Source: Neostapfia colusana
Taxonomy: Eukaryota > Streptophyta > Magnoliopsida > Poales > Poaceae
Length of the DNA stretch: 64,000 nt
NCBI GenBank assembly: GCA_030760725.1
Contig: JASWHV010000018.1
Span: 24,026,273 to 24,090,272, forward strand
Direction of reading: 5' to 3'
Shown here: positions 42,056 to 52,313 of the stretch, piece after piece
How positions within the stretch are numbered: the first letter of the stretch is position 1
Layout of the letters: each line of letters opens with the position of its first letter
Notes under the pieces: generated by a model
The model's database searches: none
What the model saw: only the letters and a program-made list of their open reading frames with translations
Told to the model about the DNA's origin: nothing
Program-made: the position numbers and the translations under genes

Positions 42056-42639
42056 TCTGTCAGGTGCCGTTGCGCCCAGTCGCATCACAGACTGGCGCGC
42101 GGTGTCAGAGCCTGCCAGCCAATAAACGCAGCGACAAGACATCCCATGCCGCCCCCGCCGTCATCATACACTACGACTAGCATGCGGCATGGGCAGGGCT
42201 GCAAGATGAAGACTCAGAAGCCTTCGCTAGAGACAACCACCGGCATAACTGCAGATATGGTAGATGTCAGACAATCTCCCCGGGACCACCTGTCGGGTCC
42301 CGGGCCCCCCTTGTAAGCCACCCGAGCCTTGGACTATAGAAGACTCGGGTAGGCGACGATAGCAAGGGTTCGCATTCCTGCAACTCATACGCTAGCCATT
42401 CACACCCGTGCTGTAACTCAGCCCCAAGCTCAGGACTCCGGTTCGGAGCAGCAAGCAATACAGCGAGCTCCATAGCTCGCCGTGGACGTAGGGTTTACGC
42501 TCCGGCGGCCTGAACCACGTAAAACTCACCGTGTCAAGCTCTTACTAACTCGTCCACACGCGCAAGCTCTCTGCAAGGGACTAGCCCCATCGAAAAAGAA
42601 CCTCCGCGTGCTGCCCTGTGCAGGCCTGGTGGAAGTGTC
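42056..42639 (+). repeat. T5 3' LTR, second part
   Basis: Continues the LTR broken at 33977 (TCTGTCAGGTGCCG onward). The TATA box has decayed to TATAGAA at about 42335-42341. It ends at GGAAGTGTC, about 18 bases short of the LTR terminus, because T7 is inserted there. Confidence 0.9.
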
Positions 42640-42983
42640 TGTCGGTAACTGAGATATGGGGTACCCCCGCGCACAGGGTAAAATGCCTAAGGAACTCGCC
42701 CTTCTCCGCAGGGAGAGCTCCAAAGGTGCCACGTGTCCGGCGGGGCCGGACCTCCCTCTCCTCAGAGGAGAGCTCCGGGCCCGCCACGTGGCATACAGAA
42801 GCCGGACCTCCCCCTCCGCAGGAGAGAGGTCCGAAGGCGCCACGCGTCCAGCAGGGCCGGGTCCCCCTCTCCTCAGAGGAGAGCTCCGGGCCCGCCACGT
42901 GGTCAACAGGAGCCGACTGAAAAAAAACCTCCGCGGGCTGCCCAGTGCAGGCCCGGGGGAAGTGTCGACTGAACACTTCGACA
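42640..42983 (+). repeat. T7 5' LTR, internally deleted
   Basis: 344 bp, TGTCGGTAAC to CTTCGACA. After about 270 bp of U3 (two CCACGTGG-type boxes) it jumps near 42920 to the last ~65 bp of U5 (AAAAACCTCCGCGGGCTGCC). TATA box and R are lost, so it cannot start transcription in the usual way. Confidence 0.9.
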
Positions 42984-42985
42984 TT

Positions 42986-43005
42986 TGGCGCGCCAGGTAG
43001 GGGGC
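42986..43005 (+). other. T7 primer binding site
   Basis: TGGCGCGCCAGGTAGGGGGC, a perfect consensus, two bases after the LTR. Confidence 0.85.
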
Positions 43006-43040
43006 CTTTCTCCTAGCGCGACGAGTTTCCGCCCACAAAG

Positions 43041-44190
43041 ATGACCAAGCTTCCTTCAGCGGCAAACTCTCCCCCTCCGCGTTCACGGCGAACCGTGACC
43101 ACTGGGGACGGAGTGTGTCGGCAAAAGCTGGTAGCCAACAGCCGACTCCGGCAACGCCAACTCCGGCGATGCAGGCTCCGACCAGTGTGAGATCTTCTGC
43201 AGCGCTGAGCGTACACCATGGAGGTGCGCTAGCTGCGGCAAGAGCGCTGCTGCGCAACCCACCTGCGGGGGATGCGACCCATTCAGCGACCCAACAGTGG
43301 GTCCGCGAAGTGGACCACCTCGCCGTCGCCGCCGCGAACCCTCGGTTTCGGTGAGGGCAACGTCCCGGTCAACCGGCTGTGTCGCTGACGCGTACGCCAA
43401 CGGTTGACGGGAAAACGGCGGATTCCAGCTCCTCCAGGCTCCCGTCGACGGACCTGAGAAGGGAGCTGGAACGGTGCCACATGGGCCAGGATGCCCGGGT
43501 GTACCTCGAGCGACGCCGAGAAAGGCGTCGCAACCATGAGGCTGGCGACAGCATGTCGTCGGCCTCGACACAACCTGAAGGGCAGGTCTTCGCCACGCGA
43601 GCCCTGCCTCAGGCATATGCCGTGCAGCATATGCCACAACCATATGCACCGCAAGCAGCACCCCCGGTCTATGGTGCAGCCTTGCCCATGCCGGGATACA
43701 CGGTGCCAAGTGCGAACCAAGCGTTCGCACTGCCAATACCTGCGGCGGCAGGAGCAGGATGTACGGCGCTGCTGCCTATGGGGGTGGCAAGAAGGCCAAG
43801 AATCGGGGGAGTGGCAAGATGAAGTCACCGTTCACGGCCCCCGTCGCCGCAGCTGCGACGACTAGTGGAGCTCGGGGGCCACGCCCCGACAAAAGGCAGC
43901 GGCAATCACCGGCCCCAGACAGTGACCAAGGCGGGCTATGCCCCGTGCATGGCACCGGCAACCATACTGCGGCCGAGTGCTGGGAGATCCAGAGGCTCGC
44001 AGAGCGCTTCCGCAAAGGAAGACAGCAGAGGGCTGAAGCACCGTCCTACCCTCAGAGGGATGGCAAACAGAAGGTCGATGCCCCAGTCACCGCAGCCCAT
44101 CAGGTGGGGTTCCAGGAGCCTCAGCGTGTCATGAAGACAGTGCATAACGGTGAGGACTCCAGTTCCAACGGTGACGGGCCAGGGCGTTAG
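43041..44190 (+). pseudogene. T7 gag, capsid core deleted
   Basis: Opens with MTKLPSAANSPPPRSRR. It loses about 25 bases after TGACCACTGGGG, which shifts the frame, and has a TGA near 43353. At about 43765 the sequence jumps from GAGAGC (before the capsid core) to AAYGGGKKAKNRG (after it), removing roughly 190 residues of capsid. The knuckle (CPVHGTGNHTAAEC) and acidic end (EDSSSNGDGPGR-stop at 44188-44190) follow. It closely matches T6 gag elsewhere. Confidence 0.85.
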
Positions 44191-44413
44191 CCAACTGCGG
44201 CGCGCCTCCGTGCCTCGAACATACCTCTCGGGAGCCGCCTAAGGTCTGTCAACCCCTTGAAGGCCTTGCCAGAAGGGGAAGGCGCCTTAGGTCATCCAAG
44301 ACGAGCCCGGGCCCACCTACCCCTTGAAGGCCTTAGCCAGAAGGGGAGAACTCCCCGGGGCCCCCAGTAGAAGCCGCGCAGGACCTGATCCAGCGCGAAG
44401 ATAACAACCTTGT
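44191..44413 (+). other. T7 post-gag segment
   Basis: Same sequence as T6 beyond its gag stop (LRASNIPLG, then PLKALPEG, then PLEGLSQKGRTPRG), interrupted by T8 and resumed at 45516-45568. No independent gene. Confidence 0.75.
44409..44413. repeat. Target site duplication of T8, left copy (CTTGT)
   Basis: CTTGT before the solo LTR, repeated at 45511-45515. Confidence 0.93.
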
Positions 44414-45510
44414 TGTCGAAGTGTTCGGTCGACACTTCCCCCGGGCCTGCACTGGGCAGCCCGCGGAGGTTCTTTTTTCGGAGGGGCTAGTTCCTAGCGG
44501 AGAGCTTGCGCAGATGGACGAGTTAGTGAGAGCTTGACACGGAGAGTTTTGCGTGGTTCAGGCCGCCGGAGCGTAAAACCCTACGTCCACGGCGAGCTAT
44601 GGAGCTCGCTGTATTGCTTGCTGCTCCGGGCCGGGGGCCTGAGCTTGGGGGTGAGCTACAGCTTGAGAGTGTATGGCTAGCGTATGAGTTGAAAAATGCG
44701 AACCCTTGCTATCGACGCCTACCCGAGCCTTTTATAGTCCAAGACTCGGGCGGCTTACAAGGGGAGCCGGGATCCGACAGGTGGTCCCGGGAAGATTGTC
44801 CGTTATCTACCGTATCTGTAGTTACGCCGGTAGTTGCCTCTGGTCGAAGGCTTCTGAGTCTTCATCTTGCCGCCCTGCCCATGCCGCACGCTAGTCGTAG
44901 TGGTTGATGACGGCCCAGGCGGCATGGGATGTCTTGTCGCAGCATTTATTAGCTGGCAGGTTCTGACACCGCGCGCCAGTCTGTGATGCGACTGGGCGCA
45001 ACGGCACCTGACAGACGCGTGCTCCGCGTTTCCGTGTCTTGGGAAGACGTGGGCCTTGAATACCTTGTACGTGCAAGGTGTGGGGCGCCTTTACGCCCGC
45101 TGCCTACCGCTCGGGGGCGGGCAGCACCGTTCTTCCGGCCACGTGGCGGGTCCGGAGCCCTTCTCTGAGGAGAGAAGGGTCCGGCCTGCGGGGCACGTGG
45201 AGCCTCCGGACCTCTCCCCGCGGAGGGGGAGGTCCGGCTTCTGTATGCCACGTGGCGGGCCCGGAGCTCTCCTCTGCGGAGAGGGAGGTCCGGCCCCGCT
45301 GGACGCGTGGCGTCTTCGGACCTCTCTCCCGCGGAGGGGGAGGTCCGGCTTCTGTATGCCACGTGGCAGGCTCGGAGCTCTCCTCTGAGGAGAGGGAGGT
45401 CCGGCCCCGCCGGACGCGTGGCGCCTTCGGAGCTCTCCCTGCGGAGAAGGGCGAGTACCTTAGGCATTTTACCCTGTGCGCGGGGGTACCCCATATCTCA
45501 GGTACCGACA
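44414..45510 (-). repeat. T8: solo LTR of a T element
   Basis: 1097 bp on the minus strand, TGTCGGTACC at 45510 to TTCGACA at 44414, with TATAAAA at 44730-44736. It is flanked by the perfect duplication CTTGT, with no internal sequence on either side. Joining the flanks restores the T7 post-gag sequence. This is the product expected from LTR-LTR recombination of a former full element. Confidence 0.95.
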
Positions 45511-45515
45511 CTTGT
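45511..45515. repeat. Target site duplication of T8, right copy (CTTGT)
   Basis: Matches 44409-44413. Confidence 0.93.
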
Positions 45516-45568
45516 CGACAAGACTCGGCTGCAGGGAACACCCCACAACGCGCGGTCTCGGCTGATGC

Positions 45569-48500
45569 TGTAAGGGCCTCAGTTTTTCACACACATTTAC
45601 AGTGTTCATCACCACACCACACACCTCATTTGAAGAAGAATGATGAACACAAATGAAGAGGAAGTAACAATTATCAACATGCTCATTAGAGAACAAACTC
45701 ACACATTGCAAAAGTGGTATTTCCCACATGGGATATAGATGGGCTGGACATATGAAAACTCCTACACTTTGCTAAGGATGTCCATGCCAAGTTTCACCCA
45801 AATTCAAAACCTTTTTGGGGTCAGTTTGGGTATAGTTAGGAAGAGGGCAGTTTGAAACCATATTCAAATTCAAACTGTTTTTATCACATGAATTTAAAAG
45901 TGGAAGGCATATTTTTACTCAGCACATTTTTGTGAGCTCACACACCAATTTCCACTCCATTTGGAGTTGATCTTGACATGAGCTAAGTGGGAGAAATTCA
46001 AACTTTATTTGAATTTCAAACTGAACTTGTGCTGAAATTCATTCAAACCAAACCTCATTTGAACTTTGATCAATTCAAATGGCTCATGGGTGAATAATTT
46101 GGATTGCCAAGGGTAGTATGGGGTTCACTGTTTACAACAGTGATTAGGAGTAAATTTCAGAGGTTAAAACTGGAGGTGGGACCCACATGTCAGCCACTGC
46201 TCAGATCAAACCGACTGACACCGAGTCTCCGAGCCGCAGCGGTGATCGCCACCGAGGCCAGCCGCCGCGCCACCAGCTGCTTGCCCACGCGCGGGCATGA
46301 GGCGGTGCAGAGCCTTCTTAAGGCGCCTGCCCCCTCCTCGGCCGAGGTACCGCCGTTATTCCCCGCAAGAACTCAGCGCCGGCCGAAAACTTCCGCAGCT
46401 CGGACTTGATCGGAGGACGCCGATCGCAGCTCCCTCCTTCCACTCCAGAGTCCCAGCAAGGTACTGGAGACCTTCCTCCGTCCTCCCCGTTGCTAGAATT
46501 TGGTTGGAACCGAGTGATATCGGCTGTGCCGAAAGATCAAACTCTGAACTTGGAACCGCTGCACCTCGGGCTCTCGTGGACAACCCAACCAGGGCGTTGT
46601 CACGCCCGAGCCAAGGCACCCTTGGACGCGCGGGTGACTGGTGCTGCTCATCCCCGAGCCACAGCTCGAGTGGTTGCTCACCGGCGGCGAATTTCCACTT
46701 TTCCCCTTTCTGTGTGCAGAACGACCTTCGGTACGATTCTGTTTAATTTGTGCTCTAGAAAGGATTAGAGGGCCTCAATCCGCTCTCACACGAGCTAGAC
46801 TCGGTAACGCACAAGTTGCCTTCACAACTCTGGGCCGGAGAACCTCTGTGCCCGGCGTAATTTGAGGTCTACTAATGGCGGAACGAACGGGCGGCATCGG
46901 GCGCATGGTGAGGACCTATTTCGGGCCTTCCCCGAGCTGCCTCGAGCTCATGTCGACCTTCTCTGAGGTCCACTGATGCTCCCCGACCGATTTCCCAAGT
47001 AGCTGAGGTGCTAGAGAAGTCAGCCGACATGGCCGAAGTCATTCCGAGGTGGCAGCTCGTCGCCGACCATGCTCCGGCCGTTGTCATGAGCAGCTGACCC
47101 TCGGATCCTGTTCCCCGAGTAAAAGTAGGCAGGGGCAGCCAGAATCGAGAAGTTTGGAGCTGTACAGCAGCCGGCGGCGAGCTCTCCGGCGAGATCCCTC
47201 GGCGGCGGGGCGCGGTGTCGCGAGGTTGAAGAAGGGGGTGGACCCCAGCTGTCAGCGGGAGATATTTTGAATCAGGATCCGGCTGCGGCCGGGATCGGGT
47301 GTGCTGGCGCGCCAAATCCTTGTGGGCCGCGATGTGCCATCGCCTAGGCGTGCGACGCGTGTCCCCTGGGCCCACGCGCGAGTTTAAACTTTTCCCCGAT
47401 TTTCAGATTTCCTTCAAAGTTCAAATCCTCATAACTTTGGCTAGAAAGCTACAAATTGAGTGAAACAAATTTTGCTGGATTCAGCTCTCTGAGTACTTTC
47501 CAGAAAATCAAGTTTCACTTCATGAAATTCCTTATTCTCCAGAATTAATTCCTCAAAATTTAAACTGTTAGGAATTTTAACTGGAAAATCCTTTGCGGGA
47601 AAATCCTGAAATTTTGCTGGGATGTTCACCAAAATATCCCTGAACTACACTAAAAATTTCAGATACATTTGGGCTCATATGATCCACCTAATGGTGTGAT
47701 TAGTGAAACTGTTCCAGAGAAAATAGAAAATGTTCAGAAACATTTTCAACAATTTCTCTGAAATTGTTTAGCTCATATCTTTAGTTAGAGACTTCCAAAT
47801 TAAGTGATCCCAACTCCATTAGAACCTTCTGAAAATCTAGTTTTCAGAAAGTCATAGTTTGTTTCATGAAAATTCCTAGAACACCCTAAGAGTTCCAATT
47901 AAGGTCAAGGACATAATTAATTGTGGAGGGCTAAAATGAGCTTTGCTGCAAACTAAAACTTGATCAAGTCTCTGTTTAGGTTGTAACCAAGCCACAGTAA
48001 AAGTTTCACAGTCATTAGGTCTGTCTAGCAAGGGTTATAGGCTTCACAACTTCAAAGTTAATATAAATGCAGTAAATTGATACATATGTTTCTTATATCA
48101 TGTAGTCGCTAAGGTCGAGGAGGAACCCGAAGTCCTAGACTTCATTACTCTGGAGGAACAGCTAGCCTACGACCAGGAGCAGCAAGGCAAGCTCTGGTTT
48201 GCATTAACCTTTTTACAAATTTTTATTGTTTTGAGCACATACTTGTTTCCTTTGTTCTGTGCATTAGAGTCTTGTTTGGAAATCCAACTGCATAGCCAAG
48301 AAAACCACGGGTTGGGTTTAGGATTGCAAACCCCGTTAGCCACTGCATTGCTAGGATAGAGTAGGATTCGGTACAAGTCGAGTAGTTGGAACTACTCGCG
48401 AGAATAGGCTAGAGGCACATTGCTTGGGTAGAGATAGCACATGATACACATGGCAAGAAAATGAGACCGAGCGGAGAGTAAGGGCAGCAGGACTTTGGGG

Positions 48501-49595
48501 CCTGTGTGCTGTAGCTCCGTTTGTGTCGATTGAGGACCGAGCCGTGTGCGGGGCTGTTGAACAAGCTAGAACAGTACCGAAGACCTACCGGCTATATGGG
48601 AACCGGGAAACTGATGTAACTCGGGTAGCTGGTTATTGAGGCATTGCCCGTCGTTGAGAGGGTAGGTTGAGAGCTTGAGGTGTAAATCGGCTGGCGGCAC
48701 GGAGATGCGCGTGCAGAGACCTCTTGCTCGGGACGATGGGACCGGTTCAATATTTGGCTAACGGGTGAAAGGTAGTTGCGTACGGCGTCCGTGATGGTTG
48801 TTGTAGGCAACATCGAGTACGGGCGTACGTGACGGGTTGTTCGGGTAACCCTGCAGGTGTAAATCGATTATAATCGCCGTCCCTCGCGGTCAGTGAGTAC
48901 CACTTGTTCACTGTACCGTGACGTAGAAAGAACAGGCTAGTCACATGTTAAATGTTGCTGATTGAAAGCTGGACATTGATTGTTAATGATATGCTGTAGC
49001 TTAGAGCTAACTAAAGTTCTTTTCAACCTTGGGCAAAGTACATGAGAGAAATGCGTTTCTTGTTTGATTGCGGCTCTCTCATGTGCCTTAGCGTAAGGTT
49101 GTCCACAACCTGCTGCTAAAACTTGAAAGTAAGGTTCTACTAATTAGGCGAGTCCTTGCAAATGATTTTTACCTCATGCAACCCATTACCCTCATGTAGA
49201 AGTTCCATGTTTAGGTGAGACGGGTCAGACTTGCTGAGCCTTCGTGCTCACTGCTTGTGTTTGAAGCTTTTGCAGGGTTCTATGAGGAAGGGACTCCCGA
49301 AGAGGAGACGGAACCCCAGGAGGGGAACCCCGTCGAGTGGGAGTCGTGCACGCCGCAGAGTTAGTGTGCGTGTGTGCTAGCAAGGACACGTTCGAGGGCT
49401 GAACGTGCACTTGATGCTTAGTCTACGCCAGCGAGTGTAGACTGAACTTATTTTGATGTAAACATGTTCATAAACTTGTTTATGTAATAAAACTTCCGCT
49501 TCCGCTTTGCACCTTTGACGTGTGTTATACAGTGCTGTGCAACGCAGCACCCCTAAGCGTGATCCTGGCTCGACAGGACCAATGGGGCCGTGTCA
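45569..49595 (+). repeat. C2 5' LTR (4.0 kb)
   Basis: 4027 bp, TGTAAGGGCCTCAG to GGGCCGTGTCA. It aligns along its whole length with C1 29209-33235. It contains no credible gene. Confidence 0.95.
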
Positions 49596-49598
49596 GCG

Positions 49599-49610
49599 TG
49601 GTATCAGAGC
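49599..49610 (+). other. C2 primer binding site (initiator tRNA-Met)
   Basis: TGGTATCAGAGC three bases after the LTR, the well-known complement of the plant initiator tRNA-Met 3' end. Confidence 0.93.
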
Positions 49611-51096
49611 TCGCTTGAGGTTTAACGCAGTACAAAGGTCTTCTTTTTCAAAAATCCAGTGAGGAACGAGTTAGTAGCCCGTATAAGGATGTTATTAGCA
49701 TATAGAAAGTGGCATATTAACCTATTTGTTATGTCGGAAAATCGTGCATCTCGGGACGTTCATGTCTTGGGGGGTGCACGTAAGCGCTGTCCACCAGTGC
49801 GCACAAGCTGAAGGGTGGAGCCCCACGGGTGGCAGGTAACCCGACCCGCTTTAGTATCCTCTACGACTCTTCATGTCGTTTGGGGTATTCGAGCAACGTC
49901 TGTCCCTGGCGTGCGTGGTGCAATTTGGGAGACCCCGTCACGTGATCTGAAACGTGAACATGTAACTCAAGGCGTGTTTGGCATGAGAACATCCGGGCGA
50001 GTGATGACGGCTGGGTGTACAAACTGTATGGATTCTGGGCTCGGTGTGCAGCCGAGTCTGATGATTGTTTGAGTTTCTGCAGGTAGCCTGACCACGAAAC
50101 GGTAGACTTGTAGCATCCGTGTGCGAGTGACGAGTAGTGCCACTGAACTAACGAAGCCGGCTAAGTCCGGTATAGGTTTTTCCTTTGTGAGGACGTAGTA
50201 CCGACATAATCTGGTGACACATCGACGTCACACCCCATTAAATGAACAACTTCATTTAAAAACTTGAAGGTTTTGATCCAAAGTAGTAAAACTTGATGTA
50301 ACTCCTTCCCTTGTACAGGATATTCAAAGTTAACAAGTTTTCAACTTATAGGATGTTAAGGACAGAGCACTCTGTTTTCAGCTGAATCAAGGCTGGAGTT
50401 AATCAGAGGTTAGAGGTTGAGTTCTTTCGAGGTTGGGGTCGTATGATACGTTTCTGGAAAGCTTTGGAAGAGCTCTACAACTTTTCTGTTGAGTTCCAGA
50501 GGTGTTTCATCCCTTAACCACTCGAAAAATGCAGTAGAGTTGAAACTGTCCAGAAAACAGGACAGAGTAAAGACTCTCTGTAAACTCTCTGTAAAATTAA
50601 GCATAACTTCCTGCTTAAAAATCCAAAAATAGGAAATGAGGTAGTTCTGGAAAGCTTATGAGATGGGTTACAATTTTGTAACAGAAAGTTTTGTCAGATT
50701 CGGAACAGAATTAACTGGGATTCTTGGATCAAATCAGTACCTAAGGCAGGGAGGTGCTGTCCAATTGTTTCCAGAAATTCTGTTAACTTTGACATCTCAT
50801 AACCTTTGAACTAGGACAGATCTTAGGTCAAGCAAATACTGGCTGGAAAGCTATTGAAGTTATCTTCAACTTTGATGTTGAGCTCCAGGACTGGTTTTGC
50901 TTTTAACCTGGCCTAAATCAGTTTGAAATGGAAACTGGTCAAGGCTGTCATGGGAACAGCAGATCCGCAGTCAAATTTGTTTAAAAATTTGAACTATGTT
51001 TCCAAGTGTTATGGGTTGAATGACATATCTTATGTTATAACTCAATGGTTTACTGTTTAAATAAATATTTGACATTTCTCAAATATATTTTTACAG
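49611..51096 (+). other. C2 leader (untranslated, possibly spliced)
   Basis: 1.5 kb without a convincing gene. It becomes AT-rich after 50220. It ends CAAATATATTTTTACAG immediately before the ATG of the extra ORF, a good 3' splice-site consensus. RNA packaging signals would be expected here but cannot be recognised. Confidence 0.6.
51095..51096 (+). promoter_or_regulatory. Putative 3' splice site before the extra ORF
   Basis: AG of TATTTTTACAG abuts ATGGCAGC with no spacer. The U-rich tract and CAG fit a plant acceptor. No donor has been assigned. Confidence 0.4.
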
Positions 51097-52041
51097 ATGG
51101 CAGCAGATAAACAGTTGGAGAACGGGTGGGTAGTTTCCCACTGTTCTGACCGTAGCGGCTACCCGGAAGCATTGTGGCAAATGCTCCAATATTTCGGGTA
51201 CAACCAGATGCCGCAATACTTCGCCAAGGAAGAAGGCGAAGAGGGGAACAAGACGTGGACGATCCATGTCGAGGTTGCCGCAGGACCTACGCCACCCGGT
51301 TGGGTGCCATTCACCGTCACGGTGAGAGGAAGACAACCGGAAGGGATGTGGCAAGTGGCAGCCCGTGACACTATGTCACGTTTCTGCCAACTACACGTGC
51401 CGGCTATGGAGGGCACTCCATACGCACTCGTTCCAGTGGAGGGACGAGCTCAGCATGTGTGGGAAGAGAGGTACCTGGAGGCAACAGACCCGAGTTGCCC
51501 AAGGTACAACCCCGCGGAGGCAAATCTCAGCCTCCAAATGAGGGCGGGAAACGCTGTGATGGACAGCCAGGCTGTTCATACGGAGCATCTCGCCACCAAT
51601 CTCAAGGAGAGCACAAGCCGTGGAGATCATTTCGAGAGTGCTCACAGCGCACTCCGCAATGTGCTCCTTCCGACGATTAAGCGACTGAATGAACAACACA
51701 ATCAGTTGTGTCGTCTGAAGAAGGCAAAGAAGAAGAGCCGTGTTGACATCGCAGCGTTGCAAGAGCTGGTGCAGACCCTAACCAAGCAGAATGAGGACCT
51801 TGCTCAAGAGCGGGACGACGCTATCGAGGAAGGCCAAGGCTGGGAAGAGGACTACAACCAAGCTATGGACGAGGTGCATGCTTTGCAGGACCTCGTGCCC
51901 CCGGTATTAGGCGTACCGGTAGTCTTGGGTCTTCCAGCCATGGGAGAACCTGGAATGGCAGAAGAGGTGGTAGACCCCGAGCCACCAGCAGAGGTACCGG
52001 AGGAGGACGACCCACAGGAGGTCGAGTTCTACTCCGAGTAG
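51097..52041 (+). CDS. Extra ORF between leader and gag of C2 (unknown function)
   Basis: 314-codon intact frame starting MAADKQLENGW. Residues 1-130 look globular (WTIHVEVAAGPTPPGWVPF; MWQVAARDTMSRFCQLH). About 180-268 is a predicted coiled coil rich in Glu/Gln/Lys/Leu (LRNVLLPTIKRLNEQHNQL; LVQTLTKQNEDLAQERDDA). The last 45 residues are Pro/Glu-rich and acidic (VPEEDDPQEVEFYSE). There is no CCHC knuckle, protease motif, transmembrane segment or signal peptide, so it is neither a second gag nor an envelope-like protein by sequence. Gag follows 272 bases later in the same orientation. I do not recognise a family. The open frame in an element whose pol already has lesions suggests it was coding until recently. 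Confidence 0.75.
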   Translation: MAADKQLENGWVVSHCSDRSGYPEALWQMLQYFGYNQMPQYFAKEEGEEGNKTWTIHVEVAAGPTPPGWVPFTVTVRGRQPEGMWQVAARDTMSRFCQLHVPAMEGTPYALVPVEGRAQHVWEERYLEATDPSCPRYNPAEANLSLQMRAGNAVMDSQAVHTEHLATNLKESTSRGDHFESAHSALRNVLLPTIKRLNEQHNQLCRLKKAKKKSRVDIAALQELVQTLTKQNEDLAQERDDAIEEGQGWEEDYNQAMDEVHALQDLVPPVLGVPVVLGLPAMGEPGMAEEVVDPEPPAEVPEEDDPQEVEFYSE

Positions 52042-52310
52042 GGGGTTACGGTTGCCAAGTAGGGCAGCTAGGGTAGGGTAACCCAACTTTTGTAATCGGT
52101 GACATGTCGTGTAAACAGTAGCGTATGTATAGGTAGTGACGACATGAGCACGACTTCTCGGAGATCCGAGAATAATGTATCTTGTATAAAGTTTATGCTT
52201 TATCAATATATGTGAACGTTGTGCAAATTAATCATGTGTCACTTCAATACCTACTGTTGCTTGTGGAATTTTAAGTAAGACATGTGCTAATCGCTGCTGT
52301 TTTGAATTTC

Positions 52311-52312
52311 AG
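52311..52312 (+). promoter_or_regulatory. Putative 3' splice site before gag-pol
   Basis: AG of TTTTGAATTTCAG lies one base before the gag ATG (52314). With the similar site at 51095 it suggests that alternative acceptors choose which ORF is first on the mRNA. Confidence 0.4.
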
Positions 52313-52313
52313 A

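Larger units (their letters stand above)
42640..45568 (+). mobile_element. T7: truncated T6-like element with shrunken LTR
   Basis: Plus-strand element inserted in the last bases of the T5 LTR. It has an internally deleted 5' LTR (42640-42983), a priming site, broken gag (43041-44190) and the same post-gag segment as T6. It contains solo LTR T8 (44414-45510) and is cut by C2 at 45568/45569. No 3' LTR is identifiable in the window. Confidence 0.88.

Noticed and set aside
33978..45510. Inverted T LTRs as arms of one large foldback transposon
   Set aside because: Each opposed LTR is accounted for by an independent insertion: T6 and T8 have their own perfect target duplications, and T7 begins at its own site within the T5 LTR.
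49815..50072. Small ORF in the C2 leader
   Set aside because: 85 codons, no domain or good start context. It lies in a region better explained as untranslated leader.
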